64,000 nt of DNA from Corynebacterium sp. 21KM1197 (lineage in GTDB: Bacteria > Actinomycetota > Actinomycetes > Mycobacteriales > Mycobacteriaceae): contig NZ_CP123907.1 of assembly GCF_033783015.1 (NCBI RefSeq), positions 124,001-188,000 on the forward strand, given 5' to 3'. Of the stretch, positions 45,557 through 54,615 are shown piece by piece. Each line of letters starts with the position of its first letter. Positions within the stretch are counted from its first letter, which is position 1. The notes beneath the pieces were generated by a model. The model worked only from the letters and a program-made list of their open reading frames with translations, searched no databases and was not told where the DNA came from. The translations under genes were made by a program, and so were the position numbers.

Positions 45557-47944
45557 CCGCTCGCGCAGTCGGTTGGTTAGTTCCTCCAACTCGGAGGTGT
45601 CGATGCTGGGGAGCCCCGAGCGCGGGGAGGGTTCGGCGGGGGCCTCGGAGGTGGAGGTCGGCTGCGATTGTTGCACGGGCCGGGAGCCGTCGGAAACCTC
45701 CAGGGTGACCAGGCTACCGGGGCGCAGCCCGCCGGGGCTGTCGGTGCGGGTACCCATCACGATTCCGCGGGGGGTTCCGTTGCCGGGTACCTCCTGAATG
45801 TTCACCATCAGGCCTGCCTCCTCAAGGAGGGTTTGGGCCTCGTCGTCGCGTTTGCCGTTGGCGGCGTCGAGCGCGGTTTGGAGGCGGCCGCGATCGAGGT
45901 CGTGGTTGTAGTCGGGGAGGTTGCCGTCGATAGCCTGCGGCACGGCGGTGGCCCACTGGAACCAGGTGTCCGCGGGCTCGTTGCCGCCGAAGAGGCTGCC
46001 TGCGCCGCACTGCTGGACGGGCCCGGTGCACAGGGGCAGGTTCTGGGTGCCGTCGTTATAGATGTACGGTGCGGCGGAGAGATTGGAGTTGAACCCGAGG
46101 AACGCGGAGGACATGTGGGATTCCGTGGTGCCGGTCTTGGCCGCCACGGGTGCGCTCCACCCCACGGCCTGAGCGGCGCGGGCGGCGGTGCCGGAAACGG
46201 CGTCCTCGGAGAGCGCCTGCATGAGCGCGTTGGCGGTCTGGGGGTTGAGTACGTCCTCGCATTCGGGGCGCTCGATGGGAACCTCGTTGCCGTCGCGGTC
46301 GGTGATGGAGGCGATGGGGTTGGGCTCGCACCAGCGCCCACCGGAGGCGATGCTGGCACCCACGTTGGAGAGTTCCAGCGCGTTTACGGAGGTGGGGCCC
46401 AGGGTGAAGGAACCGAGGTTGTGCTCCTTGACGTAATCCGCCACGGAGGCCTCCCCGTCAAAGCTGCCGGGTGCGGCGTAGGAGCGCAGGCCCAGGTTCA
46501 CGGCCAGATCCACCACGGGGGCCACTCCCACCTGCTGAATCAGCTGCACAAAGGTGGTGTTGGGGGAGTGGGCCAGGGCGTCCTTGAGCGTCATCTGGGG
46601 GGCGTAGGTGCTGGCGTTTTCCACGCAGTAGGTGGACGGCGGGCAGCCCTCGGCGCCGCCCTCGCCCATGCCGATGGCCTCGAATCGGGTGGGCACGTCC
46701 AGCATGGTCTCTAGGCCCATGCCGTTATCAATCGCGGCGGCAGCGGTGAAGATCTTGAACACCGAGCCCGCGCCGTTGCCCACCATGGAAGTGGGCTGCG
46801 GCATGAGGGTTTCCCCGTTTTCCGGGTCGAGGCCGTAGTTGCGGGAGGAGGTCATGGCGAGGATGTCGCGGGAGTCGGTGCCGGGCCGCACCACGTTGAG
46901 CACCTCGGCCACGCCGGGGGTGCCGGGGCTGACGTTGGCGGCCACGGTGTTGCGGGCGGCGTCGTGCACGGCGGGGTCGAGGGTGGTGCGAATGGTGTAT
47001 CCGCCCTTGGTGAGCACGTCCTTGGGTAGCCCCTTGGACTCCAGGTAGGTCAGGGCGTAATCGCACATGAAGCCGCGATCGCCTGCGGTAATGCAGCCGT
47101 TGGGCAGGGATTCCGGGGTTTCCTGCACGCCGAGGGGCTGGAGTTTGTATTGCTCGGCCTGGAAGGATTCCAGGACGCCGTAGGAGACCATCGCGTCGAG
47201 CACCGTGTTGCGGCGGTCAATCACACCGTCCGGGTTGGTGTAGGGGTCGAGCACCGAGGAGGACTGCACGATGCCCGCGAGCATGGCGGCCTGGGGCACG
47301 GAGAGTTTGGCGGCGGGAATGCCAAAGTACGTGCGCGCGGCGGCCTCCACGCCGTAGCTGTTATTGCCAAAGGGCACCAGGTTGAGGTAGCGGGTGAGCA
47401 CCTCGTCCTTGGTGAGCAGTTTGTCCAGGTCGGAGGCCATGCGCATTTCGCGCAGTTTGCGCGGTATGGAGGTCTCGATGGCGGCGTTGCGCTCGGCGTC
47501 GTCGTTAGCCGCCACGAAGAGCAGGTAGTTCTTCACGTACTGCTGGTTGAGCGTGGAGGCTCCCTGGGCCACGCCGCCGGAGGTGAGGTTGGTGACCAGG
47601 GCGCGCATGGTGCCCTGGAAGTCCACCCCCTCGTGCTCGTAGAAGCGACGGTCCTCGATCGCCACGATGGCGTCCTTCATCGGCTGCGCGATCTCCTCGG
47701 AGGCCACCTCGTAGCGGCGCTGGTCGTAGATCCAGGCCATCGGCTCGCCGGTGACGTCGGTGATGGTGGTGACGCCGGGGGCGTGGCCGTCGGTGAGGTC
47801 CGCGAGGTTGGATTCCATCGTCGTGCTGGTGCGCTGTACCGCTACCCCCGCGATGCCGGCGGCAGGGGAGAGCGCGATGGCGGAGACCACTCCAATGCTT
47901 ACGGTGGCGCCGATGATCGTCGTCAGCGATTTAGCGATAGACAC
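45545..47944 (-). CDS. ponA: Class A penicillin-binding protein (PBP1)
   Basis: About 799 residues; a bifunctional peptidoglycan synthase. After one N-terminal helix the transglycosylase domain shows AIEDRRFYEHEGVDFQGTMRA and GASTLNQQYVKN. The transpeptidase domain has the active-site Ser in GAGSVFKIFTAAA, SPNTTF and KTGTTESH. A PASTA-like segment (QEVPGNGTPRGIVMGT) and a Pro/Ser tail close it. GTG 47944 follows AGGG by 9 nt; ATG 47962 is the alternative. It is divergent from whcA, as in C. glutamicum. Confidence 0.94.
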   Translation of the reverse strand: MSIAKSLTTIIGATVSIGVVSAIALSPAAGIAGVAVQRTSTTMESNLADLTDGHAPGVTTITDVTGEPMAWIYDQRRYEVASEEIAQPMKDAIVAIEDRRFYEHEGVDFQGTMRALVTNLTSGGVAQGASTLNQQYVKNYLLFVAANDDAERNAAIETSIPRKLREMRMASDLDKLLTKDEVLTRYLNLVPFGNNSYGVEAAARTYFGIPAAKLSVPQAAMLAGIVQSSSVLDPYTNPDGVIDRRNTVLDAMVSYGVLESFQAEQYKLQPLGVQETPESLPNGCITAGDRGFMCDYALTYLESKGLPKDVLTKGGYTIRTTLDPAVHDAARNTVAANVSPGTPGVAEVLNVVRPGTDSRDILAMTSSRNYGLDPENGETLMPQPTSMVGNGAGSVFKIFTAAAAIDNGMGLETMLDVPTRFEAIGMGEGGAEGCPPSTYCVENASTYAPQMTLKDALAHSPNTTFVQLIQQVGVAPVVDLAVNLGLRSYAAPGSFDGEASVADYVKEHNLGSFTLGPTSVNALELSNVGASIASGGRWCEPNPIASITDRDGNEVPIERPECEDVLNPQTANALMQALSEDAVSGTAARAAQAVGWSAPVAAKTGTTESHMSSAFLGFNSNLSAAPYIYNDGTQNLPLCTGPVQQCGAGSLFGGNEPADTWFQWATAVPQAIDGNLPDYNHDLDRGRLQTALDAANGKRDDEAQTLLEEAGLMVNIQEVPGNGTPRGIVMGTRTDSPGGLRPGSLVTLEVSDGSRPVQQSQPTSTSEAPAEPSPRSGLPSIDTSELEELTNRLRERLGA

Positions 47945-48081
47945 GTGCTCAACCCTACGCATTTTGCCCGCAAACAGGAACCCCCGTCACCTCCAATTAT
48001 GTGACCCATTAGACATAGGACGTCTCATGTGAATACACTTACGCGCAGAGAAGTATTAGGTGTACCAAAGGAGTGAATACG

Positions 48082-48435
48082 GTGACGGCCCCTCTCATGC
48101 ACAAGCGTGACAATGCTTTCCTCCATTACGGGCAGGGAAAGTGCCCCACCGACATCGTGTGCGACCGTGACGCCTGGGTCATGCAGGCGCAGTGCCGCGA
48201 CGTGGACCCGGATGCCCTCTTCGTGTCCAGCGCGGAGCAGCGCAAGGCCGTGGCCATCTGCCGGGGATGTCCCGTGATGAGCATCTGCCGCGCCGATGCC
48301 CTGGATAACAAGGTGGAGTTTGGCATCTGGGGCGGGCTCACCGAGCGCCAGCGCCGGGCCCTGCTGCGCCGCAACCCGGAGATCACCAGCTGGGCCGATT
48401 ACTTTGCCGCGGGCGGAGGCCTACAGGAACTGTGA
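48082..48435 (+). CDS. whcA: WhiB-family regulator WhcA
   Basis: A 117-residue Fe-S WhiB protein. Four cysteines: AQCRD, then AICRGCPVMSIC (C-x2-C-x5-C), and the GIWGGLTERQRR turn after the cluster. In C. glutamicum WhcA represses oxidative-stress genes in its reduced, cluster-bound state. I use GTG 48082, which has AAAGGAG 8 nt upstream; GTG 48073 lies within that site. The C-terminus ends AAGGGLQEL. Confidence 0.93.
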   Translation: MTAPLMHKRDNAFLHYGQGKCPTDIVCDRDAWVMQAQCRDVDPDALFVSSAEQRKAVAICRGCPVMSICRADALDNKVEFGIWGGLTERQRRALLRRNPEITSWADYFAAGGGLQEL

Positions 48436-48457
48436 GATCCCGGCTACAGTGAGGGGC

Positions 48458-48613
48458 ATGAAAACTTGGGAATACGCCACCGTGCCACTGCTCACTCACG
48501 CCACCAAGCAGATCCTGGATACCTGGGGTGAGGACGGCTGGGAACTCGTCTCCGTGGTACCCGGCCCCAACCCGGAGAACGTGGTGGCATACATGAAGCG
48601 CGAGGTTCAGTAG
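48458..48613 (+). CDS. DUF4177 small protein
   Basis: A 51-residue protein starting MKTWEYATVPLL and containing DTWGEDGWELVSVVPG, the typical DUF4177 W-G-x-x-G-W-E-L-V signature. Function unknown. The next start ATG directly follows the stop (TAGATG), so the gene is co-expressed with the RidA-like one. GAGGGG precedes the start. Confidence 0.85.
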   Translation: MKTWEYATVPLLTHATKQILDTWGEDGWELVSVVPGPNPENVVAYMKREVQ

Positions 48614-49072
48614 ATGAGCATCACCGATCGCCTCGCGGAACTCGGGATCACCCTGCCGCAGGTGGCGGCCCCCGTGGCGGCCTACGTTCCCGCCGTGCAG
48701 GTGGGCAACCAGGTGTGGACCTCCGGGCAGCTCCCCTTCATCGACGGCGCGCTGCCCGCCACCGGCCAGGTGGGGGTCGAGGTTTCCACTAACGACGCCG
48801 CCTCCTACGCCCGCACCGCCGCGCTCAACGCCCTCGCGGCTATCGACGCCCTCGTGGGCATCAACAACGTGCGCCGCGTGGTGAAGGTGGTGGGATTTGT
48901 TTCCTCCGCCCCGGACTTCCACGGCCAGCCCCAGGTGATCAATGGGGCCTCCGAGGTGATCGGGGAGATCTTCGGGGAGGATGGGATTCACGCCCGCTCC
49001 GCCGTGGGGGTGGCCGAGTTGCCCCTGGATTCCCCGGTGGAAGTGGAAGTGATCGTGGAACTGCGCTCCTGA
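48614..49072 (+). CDS. RidA (YjgF/YER057c) family protein
   Basis: A 152-residue RidA-related protein, longer than the classic 130-residue deaminase. The core motif is WTSGQLPFIDGALPATGQVG, and the C-terminal ARSAVGVAELPLDSPVEVEVIVEL is the typical ending strand. The YjgF_endoribonc-like variant found in actinobacteria lacks a proven substrate; removal of reactive enamines or imines is inferred. Co-transcribed with the DUF4177 gene. Confidence 0.88.
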   Translation: MSITDRLAELGITLPQVAAPVAAYVPAVQVGNQVWTSGQLPFIDGALPATGQVGVEVSTNDAASYARTAALNALAAIDALVGINNVRRVVKVVGFVSSAPDFHGQPQVINGASEVIGEIFGEDGIHARSAVGVAELPLDSPVEVEVIVELRS

Positions 49073-49112
49073 GGTATGGGCAGAACCACCAGGGGGCGCT
49101 AAGCTGAAAGGT

Positions 49113-49928
49113 ATGCAGCATCCTGCTTACAGCCAGCTTCGGCCGGTCACCGCATCGGCCTCTGTTGTTCTGTGCCCTAACCCCAGCTACGCGGCGCTGG
49201 AGGGCACCAACACGTGGATCATTAAGGGACCCGAGGACGAGCGCTCCATCGTGGTCGATCCCGGCCCGGAGGACGAGGGGCACCTCAACGTGGTGCACTC
49301 CAAGGCCGGGGAGGTGGGCCTGATTCTGCTCACTCACCGCCACCACGATCACGCCGACGGTGCCCAGAGATTCCGCCAACTCACCGGGGCCCCCATCCGC
49401 GCCACCGATCCGGCGCACTGCCACGGGGCGGATCCGCTTCACGACGCCGAGATCATCACCATCGAGGGCGTTACCCCCCAGATTGAGGTGGTTCACACCC
49501 CCGGCCACACCGGCGACTCCACCTCCTTCTTCGTGTGGTCCGGCGTACCCGGCGAGTCCACCCTGGAGGGGATTATCACCGGCGACACCATCGCGGGCCG
49601 CCACACCACCATGATCTCCGAGACCGACGGCAACCTGCGCGATTACCTCGCCTCCCTGACCCTCCTGGAGGAGCGCGGCAAAAACATTCCGCTGCTCCCC
49701 GGCCACGGCCCCGATGGCGAGGACACCTCCGCCTTTGCCCGCAAGTACATCGACCGCCGCCAATACCGCCTGGATCAGATCCGCAAGGCCTGGGCCGAGC
49801 ATGGCAAGGACATCGAGTTGCGCACGCTCATCGACGTTATGTACGACGACGTAGACCCCGTTCTGCGCGGCGCCGCCGAACAATCCACTCGCGTAGCCCT
49901 GCGCTACCTGGAGGAAGAAGAGTCCTAG
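49113..49928 (+). CDS. MBL-fold metallohydrolase
   Basis: A 271-residue metallo-beta-lactamase-fold enzyme. LTHRHHDHADGAQ is the H-x-H-x-D-H metal motif, HTPGHTGDS gives the next His, GDTIAG the Asp and LLPGHGP the last His. The C-terminal winged-helix-like part (DRRQYRLDQIRKAW) matches LACTB2-like hydrolases or endoribonucleases. Substrate unknown. AAAGGT precedes the start; a strong terminator follows 17 nt after the stop. Confidence 0.9.
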   Translation: MQHPAYSQLRPVTASASVVLCPNPSYAALEGTNTWIIKGPEDERSIVVDPGPEDEGHLNVVHSKAGEVGLILLTHRHHDHADGAQRFRQLTGAPIRATDPAHCHGADPLHDAEIITIEGVTPQIEVVHTPGHTGDSTSFFVWSGVPGESTLEGIITGDTIAGRHTTMISETDGNLRDYLASLTLLEERGKNIPLLPGHGPDGEDTSAFARKYIDRRQYRLDQIRKAWAEHGKDIELRTLIDVMYDDVDPVLRGAAEQSTRVALRYLEEEES

Positions 49929-49944
49929 CCAGTTTGACGAGCCA

Positions 49945-49975
49945 AAGACCCTCTCGTGGAGAGGGTCTTTTTTTG
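49945..49975 (+). terminator. Terminator downstream of the MBL gene
   Basis: AAGACCCTCTC pairs with GAGAGGGTCTT around a short CGTG-containing loop, followed by a run of seven T. Confidence 0.95.
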
Positions 49976-50018
49976 GGTGGTGTTCTCTGTTTTGCCTGCT
50001 CTGCCCTGTTAGCCGCCT

Positions 50019-50635
50019 AAGGGGTGCCATTGCCGGGTGTGCACCTTGCCTGACCCGGGAGATGGCACCCCTTGTGATCGTTGGGAGGGGCGGGATTGGC
50101 TGAATGGCCCGCGTGTTCTAACGCTGGAGGCTCTTCGCAACAACGCTAAGGGGTGCCGCTAACGAGGTTTGGGGGTTGTGTTATTCGGTAATGGCACCCC
50201 TTGGCGCTGATCCCGCCCGCCTCACACAGCCGGGCGGAGTGTTCGCGCTTGTTTCTGTTCGTGTTCCCCAAGGGGTGTCACTGGGCGCGCGGCGAGGTGG
50301 CCTGGCACCGAGGCGGCACCCCTTCATGTGGTTCATGTGAGCACGCCCCTTTGGGGTGCCACTGCCACCGGGTGCGGCTTATCGACGCCCCCGGTGTCAC
50401 CCTTGAGCGCTACCTGACAGCGTTCGTAGGTGGGGGTGTGGTTCTCACCCCAACTCGCCCACCCCAAAGGGGTGCCACTGGTGGGGAGGAACGGCCCGCA
50501 GACCCCCAATGGCACCCCTACGGAAGATGTCGCCCACCCCACTACCGCGATTCTTCACTTCCGGTCACCGGGCTGACATCGAGTGAACGCCGAGTCAGCG
50601 CCAACCCAACCCAAGGGGTGCCATTACCCTGCCCA
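50019..50635. repeat. Repeat cluster G: six inverted-end units, the last split by an IS
   Basis: Units lie at 50019-50073, 50148-50202, 50270-50324, 50351-50404, 50467-50520, and a left half at 50613-50635 whose right half ends at 52111. Unit 4 contains the 13-mer (50377-50389). Positions 50377-50480 are a diverged (about 93%) third copy of part of the 297-bp repeat. No gene is seen in 49976-50635. Confidence 0.9.
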
Positions 50636-52073
50636 GCGAGAGTGTCTGATGGTTTGTGTGTGGGATTCCATCCCGCATAAGGAGACAAGCCAGAATGACT
50701 ACTGTGACACGACGAGATCCGGCTGATAAGGCCAAGATTGACGCGATTGAGAAAAAGCTGCTTGCAAACCCTGAGATCGCGAAGCTCATTGATGATTTAG
50801 GCACCTCAACCACCGACGCCAACGATTTGGTGCGTGGGATGTTGCAAGCCTCGATTACCAGGGGTTTAAACGCCGAGATGGATGCCCACCTGGGCTACCG
50901 GCCAGGGGATAGAGACGCTAAAGCAGCACTAGGCACAGACAACCACCGCAACGGGGCGTATCCAAAGACCGTGGATTCTCACTACGGTCCGGTAACTGTC
51001 GAGGTTCCCAGGGACCGGGCCGGGACGTTTGTTCCGACCATGGTCCCGAAAGGCTCGCGGCGTTTGACCGATGTTGACGACATGATTGTGAGCTTGTATG
51101 CCGGGGGCATGACAGTGCGCGATATCCAACACCATATGGCTACTGCCATGCGTGTTGATATCTCCCACGAGACGATTTCTGCGGTGACTGACGCTGTCCT
51201 TGATGAGGTCATGGTGTGGCAGAACCGCCAGTTAGATGAGTTCTACCCCGTCATTTTCCTTGATGCGCTGCGCATTAAAGTCCGTGAGGGCGGGCGCGTG
51301 GTCAACAAGTCCGCGTATATGGCCATTGGGGTGGATCTCGACGGCATCAAACACATCTTGGGGCTATGGATCGCGAGGGAAGAAGGCGCGTCGTTTTGGG
51401 CCCATGTGTGCTCGAATCTGGCTAATCGCGGGGTCAAAGATGTCTTCATTGTCTGCTGTGACGGGCTCAAAGGCCTGCCTGAGGCTGTGGAGGCATCCTG
51501 GCCGGGATCGATGGTACAAACCTGTGTTGTGCACTTGATTCGTGCTGCTAACAGGTGGGTTGCCTACGGGGACCGTAAGGCGGTTTCAGCGGCCTTGAAG
51601 AAGGTCTATACCGCCCCTGATGGCTCCAGTGCTGCCATTGCACTCGAGGAGTTTGCTTCTTCGGGTCTTGGCCAGAAATATCCCAGGTCAGTCAAGGTGT
51701 GGCAGGACGCATGGGAGAGGTTCGTGCCGTTTTTGCAGTTCCCTCCGGCAGCGCGCAAAGTCATCTACACCACCAATTCCATCGAGTCGTTTAACAACGA
51801 GTTGCGCAAAGCCACCCGCAACCGCGTGCAGTTTACGAACGACGAATCCGCGTTGAAGACCTTGTGGTTGATGATCTGCAATATTGAAGACAAACGCGCT
51901 GCTCGCAGGGCCAAGGAAGGTAAAAAGGCCGCGGCTACCGCCGGGAGGCTTGTGGAAGGAGCGAAAGTCTCAGGCTGGAAGCAAGCCATCAACCAGATGG
52001 CCGTGGCCTACCCCGACCGCTTCGACCAATACCTCTAAGAAAACCGCCCCACACACAAACAACTTGACACGCT
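50636..52073 (+). mobile_element. IS256-family insertion sequence, complete
   Basis: About 1,438 bp. Imperfect 25-bp terminal inverted repeats, 19 of 25 matching, lie at 50640-50664 and 52048-52072 (shared inner part GTTTGTGTGTGGG). CTGCCCA flanks both ends (50629-50635 and 52074-52080), consistent with the 8-9 bp target duplication of IS256 elements after one change. It carries one intact transposase. The exact outer bases are uncertain by a few nt. Confidence 0.88.
50695..52038 (+). CDS. IS256-family (mutator-type) transposase
   Basis: A 447-residue DDE transposase, apparently intact. VIFLDALRIKVREG holds the first Asp, VCCDGLKGLPEAV the second, and TTNSIESFNNELRKATRNR the Glu. The N-terminal part has MLQASITRGLNAEMDAHLGY, typical of the family. 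AAGGAG lies 11 nt before ATG 50695. Only one copy lies in the window. Confidence 0.96.
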   Translation: MTTVTRRDPADKAKIDAIEKKLLANPEIAKLIDDLGTSTTDANDLVRGMLQASITRGLNAEMDAHLGYRPGDRDAKAALGTDNHRNGAYPKTVDSHYGPVTVEVPRDRAGTFVPTMVPKGSRRLTDVDDMIVSLYAGGMTVRDIQHHMATAMRVDISHETISAVTDAVLDEVMVWQNRQLDEFYPVIFLDALRIKVREGGRVVNKSAYMAIGVDLDGIKHILGLWIAREEGASFWAHVCSNLANRGVKDVFIVCCDGLKGLPEAVEASWPGSMVQTCVVHLIRAANRWVAYGDRKAVSAALKKVYTAPDGSSAAIALEEFASSGLGQKYPRSVKVWQDAWERFVPFLQFPPAARKVIYTTNSIESFNNELRKATRNRVQFTNDESALKTLWLMICNIEDKRAARRAKEGKKAAATAGRLVEGAKVSGWKQAINQMAVAYPDRFDQYL

Positions 52074-52111
52074 CTGCCCACGCCACTCCCGCCCCCGAGG
52101 TGGCACCCCTT
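52074..52111. repeat. Right half of the IS-split repeat unit
   Basis: After the CTGCCCA duplication, the sequence continues to GGCACCCCTT at 52102-52111. Joining 50613-50635 to 52081-52111 restores a 54-bp unit of normal length. Confidence 0.88.
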
Positions 52112-52176
52112 AGCGTCGCGGCCAGCACCACAGCACCAGCTCACCGCCCCCCCCCACCAGCAACCACACACACAAA

Positions 52177-52202
52177 AAGAACCGGGCCGCAGCCCGGTTC
52201 TT
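52177..52202. terminator. Terminator near glxR 3' end
   Basis: AAGAACCGGGC pairs with GCCCGGTTCTT around CGCA, with an A-run on the left side, so it reads as a terminator for glxR on the minus strand (88 nt past the stop). Confidence 0.85.
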
Positions 52203-52290
52203 GGTATCTCTTGATGGGGTGTCGGCCCTATCAGCCCCGCTGGAACCCAACAACCACCAGCAGTTAATCCGCCAAAAACTATCGCGCGGA

Positions 52291-52974
52291 TTACCGCGCG
52301 CGGCGCGCCAGGTGCTCGGTATCCACGATGAGCACGGACTTGCCTTCCAAGCGAATCCAGCCGCGGTGAGCGAAGGTGGCCAGGGCCTTGTTCACGGTCT
52401 CTCGGGAGGCGCCCACGAGTTGAGCGATTTCTTCCTGGGTGAGGTCGTGGTTCACGCGCAGCGCGCCGCCCTCCTGGGTACCAAAGCGATTGGCCAGTTG
52501 GAGGAGGGTCTTGGCCACGCGGCCGGGGACGTCCGTGAAGATGAGGTCCGCGAGGGAGGCGTTGGTGCGTCGGAGGCGACGGGCCAACACGCGCAGCAGT
52601 TGCTGCGCGATCTCGGGGTGCTCGTCTACCCACTGGCGGAGCATGGCGGCGTCCATCGTGGCGGTGTGTACCTCGGTGACGCACACGGCGGAGGAGGTGC
52701 GGGGGCCGGGGTCGAAGATGGAGAGTTCACCGAACATGTCCGAGGGACCCATGATGGTCAGCAGGTTTTCGCGGCCGTCGGGAGAGTGACGGGAGAGCTT
52801 CACCTTGCCGGAGGTGATGATGTAGAGGCGGTCGCCCGGCTCGCCTTCGTTGAAGATGGTGGAACCGCGGCTGAACCGGGCCGTCTCCATGTCACGGATC
52901 AGGTTGTTCACCGCCGTGGGGTCTACGCCCTGGAAGATCCCGGCGCGGGAGAGGATGTCGTGTACAACTTCCAC
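52291..52974 (-). CDS. glxR: cAMP-responsive global regulator GlxR
   Basis: A 227-residue CRP/FNR-family regulator, the main cAMP receptor protein of corynebacteria. [18 protein letters not shown] is the cAMP phosphate-binding cassette, and [24 protein letters not shown] is the DNA-recognition helix-turn-helix. The C-terminus [16 protein letters not shown] is strongly conserved. I start at GTG 52974 with TGGAGA 7-8 nt upstream, giving the usual length of 227. It is divergent from nth. Confidence 0.97.
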   Translation of the reverse strand: MEVVHDILSRAGIFQGVDPTAVNNLIRDMETARFSRGSTIFNEGEPGDRLYIITSGKVKLSRHSPDGRENLLTIMGPSDMFGELSIFDPGPRTSSAVCVTEVHTATMDAAMLRQWVDEHPEIAQQLLRVLARRLRRTNASLADLIFTDVPGRVAKTLLQLANRFGTQEGGALRVNHDLTQEEIAQLVGASRETVNKALATFAHRGWIRLEGKSVLIVDTEHLARRAR

Positions 52975-53333
52975 AGTTTCTCCATTCAAGGTACGGACGC
53001 AGAACTCCGGACCTTGTTCCTGCGTGCCGTGGGGCAGTGGCAGGTGAAGTACGCCCACCTGGTGTACTCGCGTTAATAGTGTGTATCCCGGATTGAATCT
53101 GCGTATTAACGTGAAATTGTGAACCGGCACCTACTGTACAAGGAAGTGGGACTACCTCGCACCTTATGTGTGGTTCCGCGGACTCCCGGTGGTGCCGGGT
53201 GCTGTCCGCTAGTGAGGAGTCTATAGGACTTCATAAATGGTCTATAACTAAGAATGTGGAGCGGTCCTGAACTGGCAGGGCAGGGTGGGTTGCGGGGCGC
53301 AAATGCTTTGGGGGAGGGGACAATGGCACACTA
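52975..53333. other. 359-nt glxR-nth intergenic region
   Basis: No gene is seen. The region must hold the divergent promoters of glxR and nth. I searched for a palindromic GlxR-type TGTGA-N6-TCACA site and found only half-sites (for example GTGAAATTGTGA near 53111), so autoregulation cannot be claimed from this sequence. Confidence 0.5.
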
Positions 53334-53978
53334 GTGAGCATGGCCGATCTTGCTCTTACCCGTCGTGCGCGGCGCATTAACCGGGAGCTGGCGCGGGAGT
53401 ACCCGGATGCGCACTGCGAGTTGGTGTATTCCAACCCCTTGGAACTCACGGTGGCCACGGTGCTGTCCGCGCAGTGCACGGACGAGCGGGTAAACAAGGT
53501 CACCCCGGCGCTCTTTGAGCGTTGGCGTAGCGCGGAGGATTATGCCCGGGCTGATGAGGCCGAGGTGGCGGAGTATATCCGCAGCACCGGTCTGTATCGC
53601 TCGAAGGCCCGGCACCTGGTGGAGATGGGCCAGGCCCTGGTGTCGCGCTTTGGCGGGGAGGTGCCCGAGGGATTGGCGGATCTGATGAGTCTGCCGGGCG
53701 TGGGGCGCAAGACAGCCTTGGTGGTGCGGGGCAATGCCTTTGGGCAGCCGGGGATCGCGGTGGATACGCACGTGGGCAGGCTGGCGCGGCGGTTGGGGCT
53801 GAGCGCGGAGCAAAGCCTGGTGAAGGTGGAGCGGGATCTCATGGGTTTGATTGAGCGCTCGGAGTGGACGATGTTTTCCCACCGCATGATCTTTCATGGG
53901 CGCAGGGTGTGCAAGGCGCGCAAGCCGCTGTGTGGGCAGTGTCCGGTGGCGGCGCAGTGCCCATCGCGCGAGATATAG
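53334..53978 (+). CDS. nth: Endonuclease III
   Basis: A 214-residue base-excision-repair glycosylase/AP lyase for oxidised pyrimidines. The helix-hairpin-helix [12 protein letters not shown] carries the catalytic Lys, [14 protein letters not shown] the Asp, and the 4Fe-4S loop is C-x6-C-x2-C-x5-C ([17 protein letters not shown]). The start is GTG 53334 or ATG 53340. It is first of a run of repair and stress genes shared with other corynebacteria. Confidence 0.96.
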   Translation: MSMADLALTRRARRINRELAREYPDAHCELVYSNPLELTVATVLSAQCTDERVNKVTPALFERWRSAEDYARADEAEVAEYIRSTGLYRSKARHLVEMGQALVSRFGGEVPEGLADLMSLPGVGRKTALVVRGNAFGQPGIAVDTHVGRLARRLGLSAEQSLVKVERDLMGLIERSEWTMFSHRMIFHGRRVCKARKPLCGQCPVAAQCPSREI

Positions 53979-54024
53979 CTTCCTAGCGTCCTGGGGCAAA
54001 GAAGAATGAAAGAGGCATAACCCA

Positions 54025-54615
54025 ATGAATAAGCATGTGGTGGCCTACGCGGTGGCCGTGGTGGCCGTGGGCGCGCTGTTAGTGCTCGTGGTGCCGGGCA
54101 TGATGCGGCAGACTCCGGAAGATCAGATAGCGCAGGAGCCGTCCCAAGAGCAGCAGGCCGCCCAGGTGGCCCCGCGCCCGGAGTGCGGCGCGCGGGGAGT
54201 GGCCGGGGTGGAGTTGAGCTGCCTGGGTGCCCAGCCGCAAGAACAGCAGCAAACACAGCAGCCGGACCTCAGCGCCGAGGGCGTGGCCGTGGTCAATGTG
54301 TGGGCCTGGTGGTGCGCGCCGTGCCGCGAAGAGTTGCCGTTGATGGAGCGTTTTGCCCAGGAGCACCCGGAGTACCGGGTGGTCGGCGTGCACGCGGATG
54401 CCAAGGCCGCTGCCGGTGCGGAGTTGCTCAATGAGTTGGACGTGGATCTGCCGAGCTTCCAGGACGGCGATAATTCCTTCGCCGGTGCCCTGGGCCTGCC
54501 CTCGGTGGTGCCGATCACCGTGGTGGTGCGCGATGGAGAGGTTGCCGGAGTGCTGCCCAAGGCGTATGCGGATATGACGGAGTTGGAGCGAGACGTGAGG
54601 GAGGCGTTGGCATGA
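54025..54615 (+). CDS. Membrane-anchored thioredoxin-like protein (TlpA/ResA type)
   Basis: A 196-residue protein with an N-terminal signal-anchor (VVAYAVAVVAVGALLVLVVPG), a Gln/Pro-rich linker and a thioredoxin fold. The redox motif is WCAPC in VNVWAWWCAPCREELPL, and the cis-Pro is in VVPITVVV. Two further cysteines lie in the linker (PECGARG, ELSCLG). It should reduce or oxidise disulphides outside the membrane. The stop overlaps the next start by ATGA. Confidence 0.92.
   Translation: MNKHVVAYAVAVVAVGALLVLVVPGMMRQTPEDQIAQEPSQEQQAAQVAPRPECGARGVAGVELSCLGAQPQEQQQTQQPDLSAEGVAVVNVWAWWCAPCREELPLMERFAQEHPEYRVVGVHADAKAAAGAELLNELDVDLPSFQDGDNSFAGALGLPSVVPITVVVRDGEVAGVLPKAYADMTELERDVREALA

Noticed and set aside
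52975..53333. GlxR autoregulatory site in its own promoter region
   Set aside because: Only half-sites were found; no TGTGA-N6-TCACA palindrome.
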